Shown here: piece by piece, positions 37,704-39,098 of the stretch
How the letters are laid out: every line of letters starts with the position of its first letter
Position numbering within the stretch: position 1 is the stretch's first letter
DNA from: Alphaproteobacteria bacterium
Lineage (GTDB): Bacteria > Pseudomonadota > Alphaproteobacteria > SHVP01
Reading direction: 5' to 3'
DNA length: 39,098 nt
Assembly (NCBI GenBank): GCA_947473325.1
Contig: CANJEJ010000008.1
Location: forward strand, 1-39,098
Notes under the pieces: generated by a model
Seen by the model: the letters and a program-made list of their open reading frames with translations, nothing else
Database searches by the model: none
Told to the model about the DNA's origin: nothing
Position numbers and translations under genes: made by a program

Positions 37704-37815
37704 GAATGCAGCGTCCGGTATGAAGTCCGGCGCGTTCTTTGCTCGCCCGGACTGAACAGGATGACGCGCAGCTTCTCCGCGCGATACGCTGTCGCGAGTT
37801 ACACCACAACTGGGT

Positions 37816-38481
37816 CTAACGTTCGATCTTGACCATCACGCGGCGGTTGCGGGCCTGGTTGTCCGGGATCGCCTTGCCAGTGGCGTCGCGATTCGGCACC
37901 AGCGGCCGCGTTTCGGCGTACCCGATTGCGGTGAGGCGGTCGGGTGCCACGCCACGGGAAATCAGAAAACGCACGACGGCCGCCGCACGCGAGGCGGACA
38001 ACTCCCAGTTGGATGGAAATCGCTGTGTGCTGATCGGCACGTCATCTGTGTGACCCTCGATCTCCACCTTGTAGTTGGCGCTGGCGAAGGAAAGCGTCAG
38101 CAACTGCGCGATTCGGTCGAGTGTCGGCTCTGACGCTGGCAGAATGTCTGCAGATCCGGCAGCGAACATGCGGTCGCTCAGGAACGGAATGACCTGGCCC
38201 CGCTCGCTTGTCTGAGTCATACCGACCTGGTTGCCTGCTTCGGTGGCAACACTCTGCAATTCAGTGCGCAGATCACGGAAGGGTGTCTGTACCTGTTTGC
38301 TGGTCAAGCTCTCGGTCATGCCCTTCGACACTTCTTCGAACTTGCCCGGGTCAGGGTCTGACAATGCGAACAGCAAAACGAAGAATCCCATGAGGACCGT
38401 GACAAAGTCCGCATAGGACATCAGCCAGTCTTCGCTGGCCTCCGCATGGGCATCGCCCATCGGAGGGGCGCCGCCACTCAT
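37816..38481 (-). CDS. motB: MotB-type flagellar stator protein (OmpA-like peptidoglycan-binding)
   Basis: 221 residues from ATG 38481. One N-terminal TM, WLMSYADFVTVLMGFFVLLFALS, carries the proton- or sodium-path Asp (SYAD) and the MotB/PomB signature. A linker follows, then a C-terminal OmpA domain: FAAGSADILP, VEIEGHTDDVPI, NWELSASRAAAVVRFL, and NQARNRRVMVKIER. It overlaps the motA stop by 4 bp (ATGA), so the two are coupled. No other flagellar gene is in the window, so a non-flagellar MotAB role cannot be excluded. Confidence 0.91.
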   Translation of the reverse strand: MSGGAPPMGDAHAEASEDWLMSYADFVTVLMGFFVLLFALSDPDPGKFEEVSKGMTESLTSKQVQTPFRDLRTELQSVATEAGNQVGMTQTSERGQVIPFLSDRMFAAGSADILPASEPTLDRIAQLLTLSFASANYKVEIEGHTDDVPISTQRFPSNWELSASRAAAVVRFLISRGVAPDRLTAIGYAETRPLVPNRDATGKAIPDNQARNRRVMVKIER

Positions 38482-39098
38482 GCCGCGCGGCGGCCCGCTG
38501 CCGCCTCAGGCTGCTGCTTGTCGAGCCGGTAGTGGATGTTCGGGTCGAGGAAGCTATTCATGCGATCCTGGATGTAGCGCGGGCTCTTGTGCTCGGCGAG
38601 GAGCGCGAAGCCTTCCGACACAAGGAAGTTGCGGAATCGCTGAATACCCTGCTTTTGCGAATACTTCGACGCTGCGGGCAGGAACACAATGCGGGCAAGG
38701 AACACACCATAAAGCGTGGTGAGCAGGGCCAAGGCGAAGGCTGGGCCAATCGCCTTCGGGTCGCCACCCAGTTCGGCCATCATGAGCACCAGACCGATCA
38801 GGGTACCGATCATGCCAAAAGCCGGTGCGTTGCCGCCCAGATCCTTCAGGATGGCGGTCGAAACCATCGCGCGGCCATAGGCGCCATCATACGCGGCCGA
38901 AAGCATGCGGCGAATCTCGTCCCCCGTGTAACCGGTGATGACCAACTCGACGCCATAATTCAGGAAGTGGTCCTGCAGCTTCTGCGACTTGATCTCTCGT
39001 TCGAGTGCCAGGATGCCGTGCTTCTTTACAAGATAGCCCCAGCGGATGATCTTGCCGGTTTCGACCGTCAGCACGTTGCGATCGATTGTCGCCTTGAA
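38478..39098 (-). CDS. motA: MotA-type flagellar stator protein (5' end outside window)
   Basis: The C-terminal 206 residues are present and the frame is open to the window edge, so the GTG at 39074 is internal. Seen: VITGYTGDEIRRML, the cytoplasmic loop, then the TM3-TM4 signature GNAPAFGMIGTLIGLVLMM and PAFALALLTTLYGVFLARIVFLP (in parts). The GYTGDEI and APAFGMIGTLIGL segments resemble PomA/MotA rather than TolQ/ExbB. It pairs with motB through a 4-bp overlap. The TM1-TM2 part is missing from this window. Confidence 0.91.
   Translation of the reverse strand, partial: FKATIDRNVLTVETGKIIRWGYLVKKHGILALEREIKSQKLQDHFLNYGVELVITGYTGDEIRRMLSAAYDGAYGRAMVSTAILKDLGGNAPAFGMIGTLIGLVLMMAELGGDPKAIGPAFALALLTTLYGVFLARIVFLPAASKYSQKQGIQRFRNFLVSEGFALLAEHKSPRYIQDRMNSFLDPNIHYRLDKQQPEAAAGRRAA

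Overview
This 39.1 kb window looks like chromosomal DNA of a GC-rich, free-living alphaproteobacterium. The basis is the order dnaA-dnaN-recF-gyrB, a RegB/RegA redox two-component pair whose residue positions match the Rhodobacter type, a zf-CHCC (NDUFS6-like) mini-protein, an intracellular PHA depolymerase, ADP-heptose (LPS) genes and a flagellar stator pair. The genus cannot be fixed from the sequence alone. No insertion sequences, phage genes, CRISPR arrays or rRNA were seen. No gene-free stretch exceeds 300 bases.

Layout. Bases 1-5800 hold the replication cluster: the 3' part of dnaA, then dnaN, recF and gyrB. Bases 5809-9505 hold three tandem Bcr/CflA-type MFS exporters on the minus strand. 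Bases 9598-18618 are a mixed housekeeping/accessory stretch: a YgjP-like metallopeptidase, a VOC protein, glyA behind what I read as a ZTP riboswitch, a YcgN-type cysteine-cluster protein, phaZ, a SCO/SenC copper chaperone, a small membrane protein, a degenerate CobD/CbiB-like protein, and an MBOAT plus SGNH acylation pair of visibly lower GC. Bases 18676-23971 hold a SYLF lipoid-binding protein with a terminator, regB-regA, and hldE-hldD. Bases 23984-29070 are a tight minus-strand operon, nadA-nadB-nadC-MBL hydrolase-nitrile-hydratase-like small protein-cupin, just downstream of tRNA-Arg(CCG). Bases 29310-32767 hold secF, trkH and a lone ABC-2 ATPase. Bases 32922-35971 hold the zf-CHCC protein and polA. 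Bases 36005-37703 hold an FAD_binding_2 dehydrogenase with a small unknown gene. Bases 37816-39098 hold motB and the 3' part of motA.

How the genes fit together. The first block supplies initiation, the sliding clamp, gap repair and supercoiling. nadABC makes NAD de novo from aspartate. hldED supplies heptose for LPS inner core. RegBA is a global redox regulator. phaZ mobilises carbon stores. glyA feeds one-carbon and purine metabolism and appears to sense the folate-stress alarmone ZTP.

The most notable observations are: a Walker B Asp-to-Tyr change in DnaA; a ZTP riboswitch whose interdomain linker is perfectly complementary (8 nt) to the glyA Shine-Dalgarno region; a Pol I whose proofreading domain has lost three of four metal ligands; a CobD/CbiB-like protein without the family's hallmark motifs; and three uncharacterised genes translationally packed behind nadABC. 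I did not find a clearly new multi-gene defence or mobile system.
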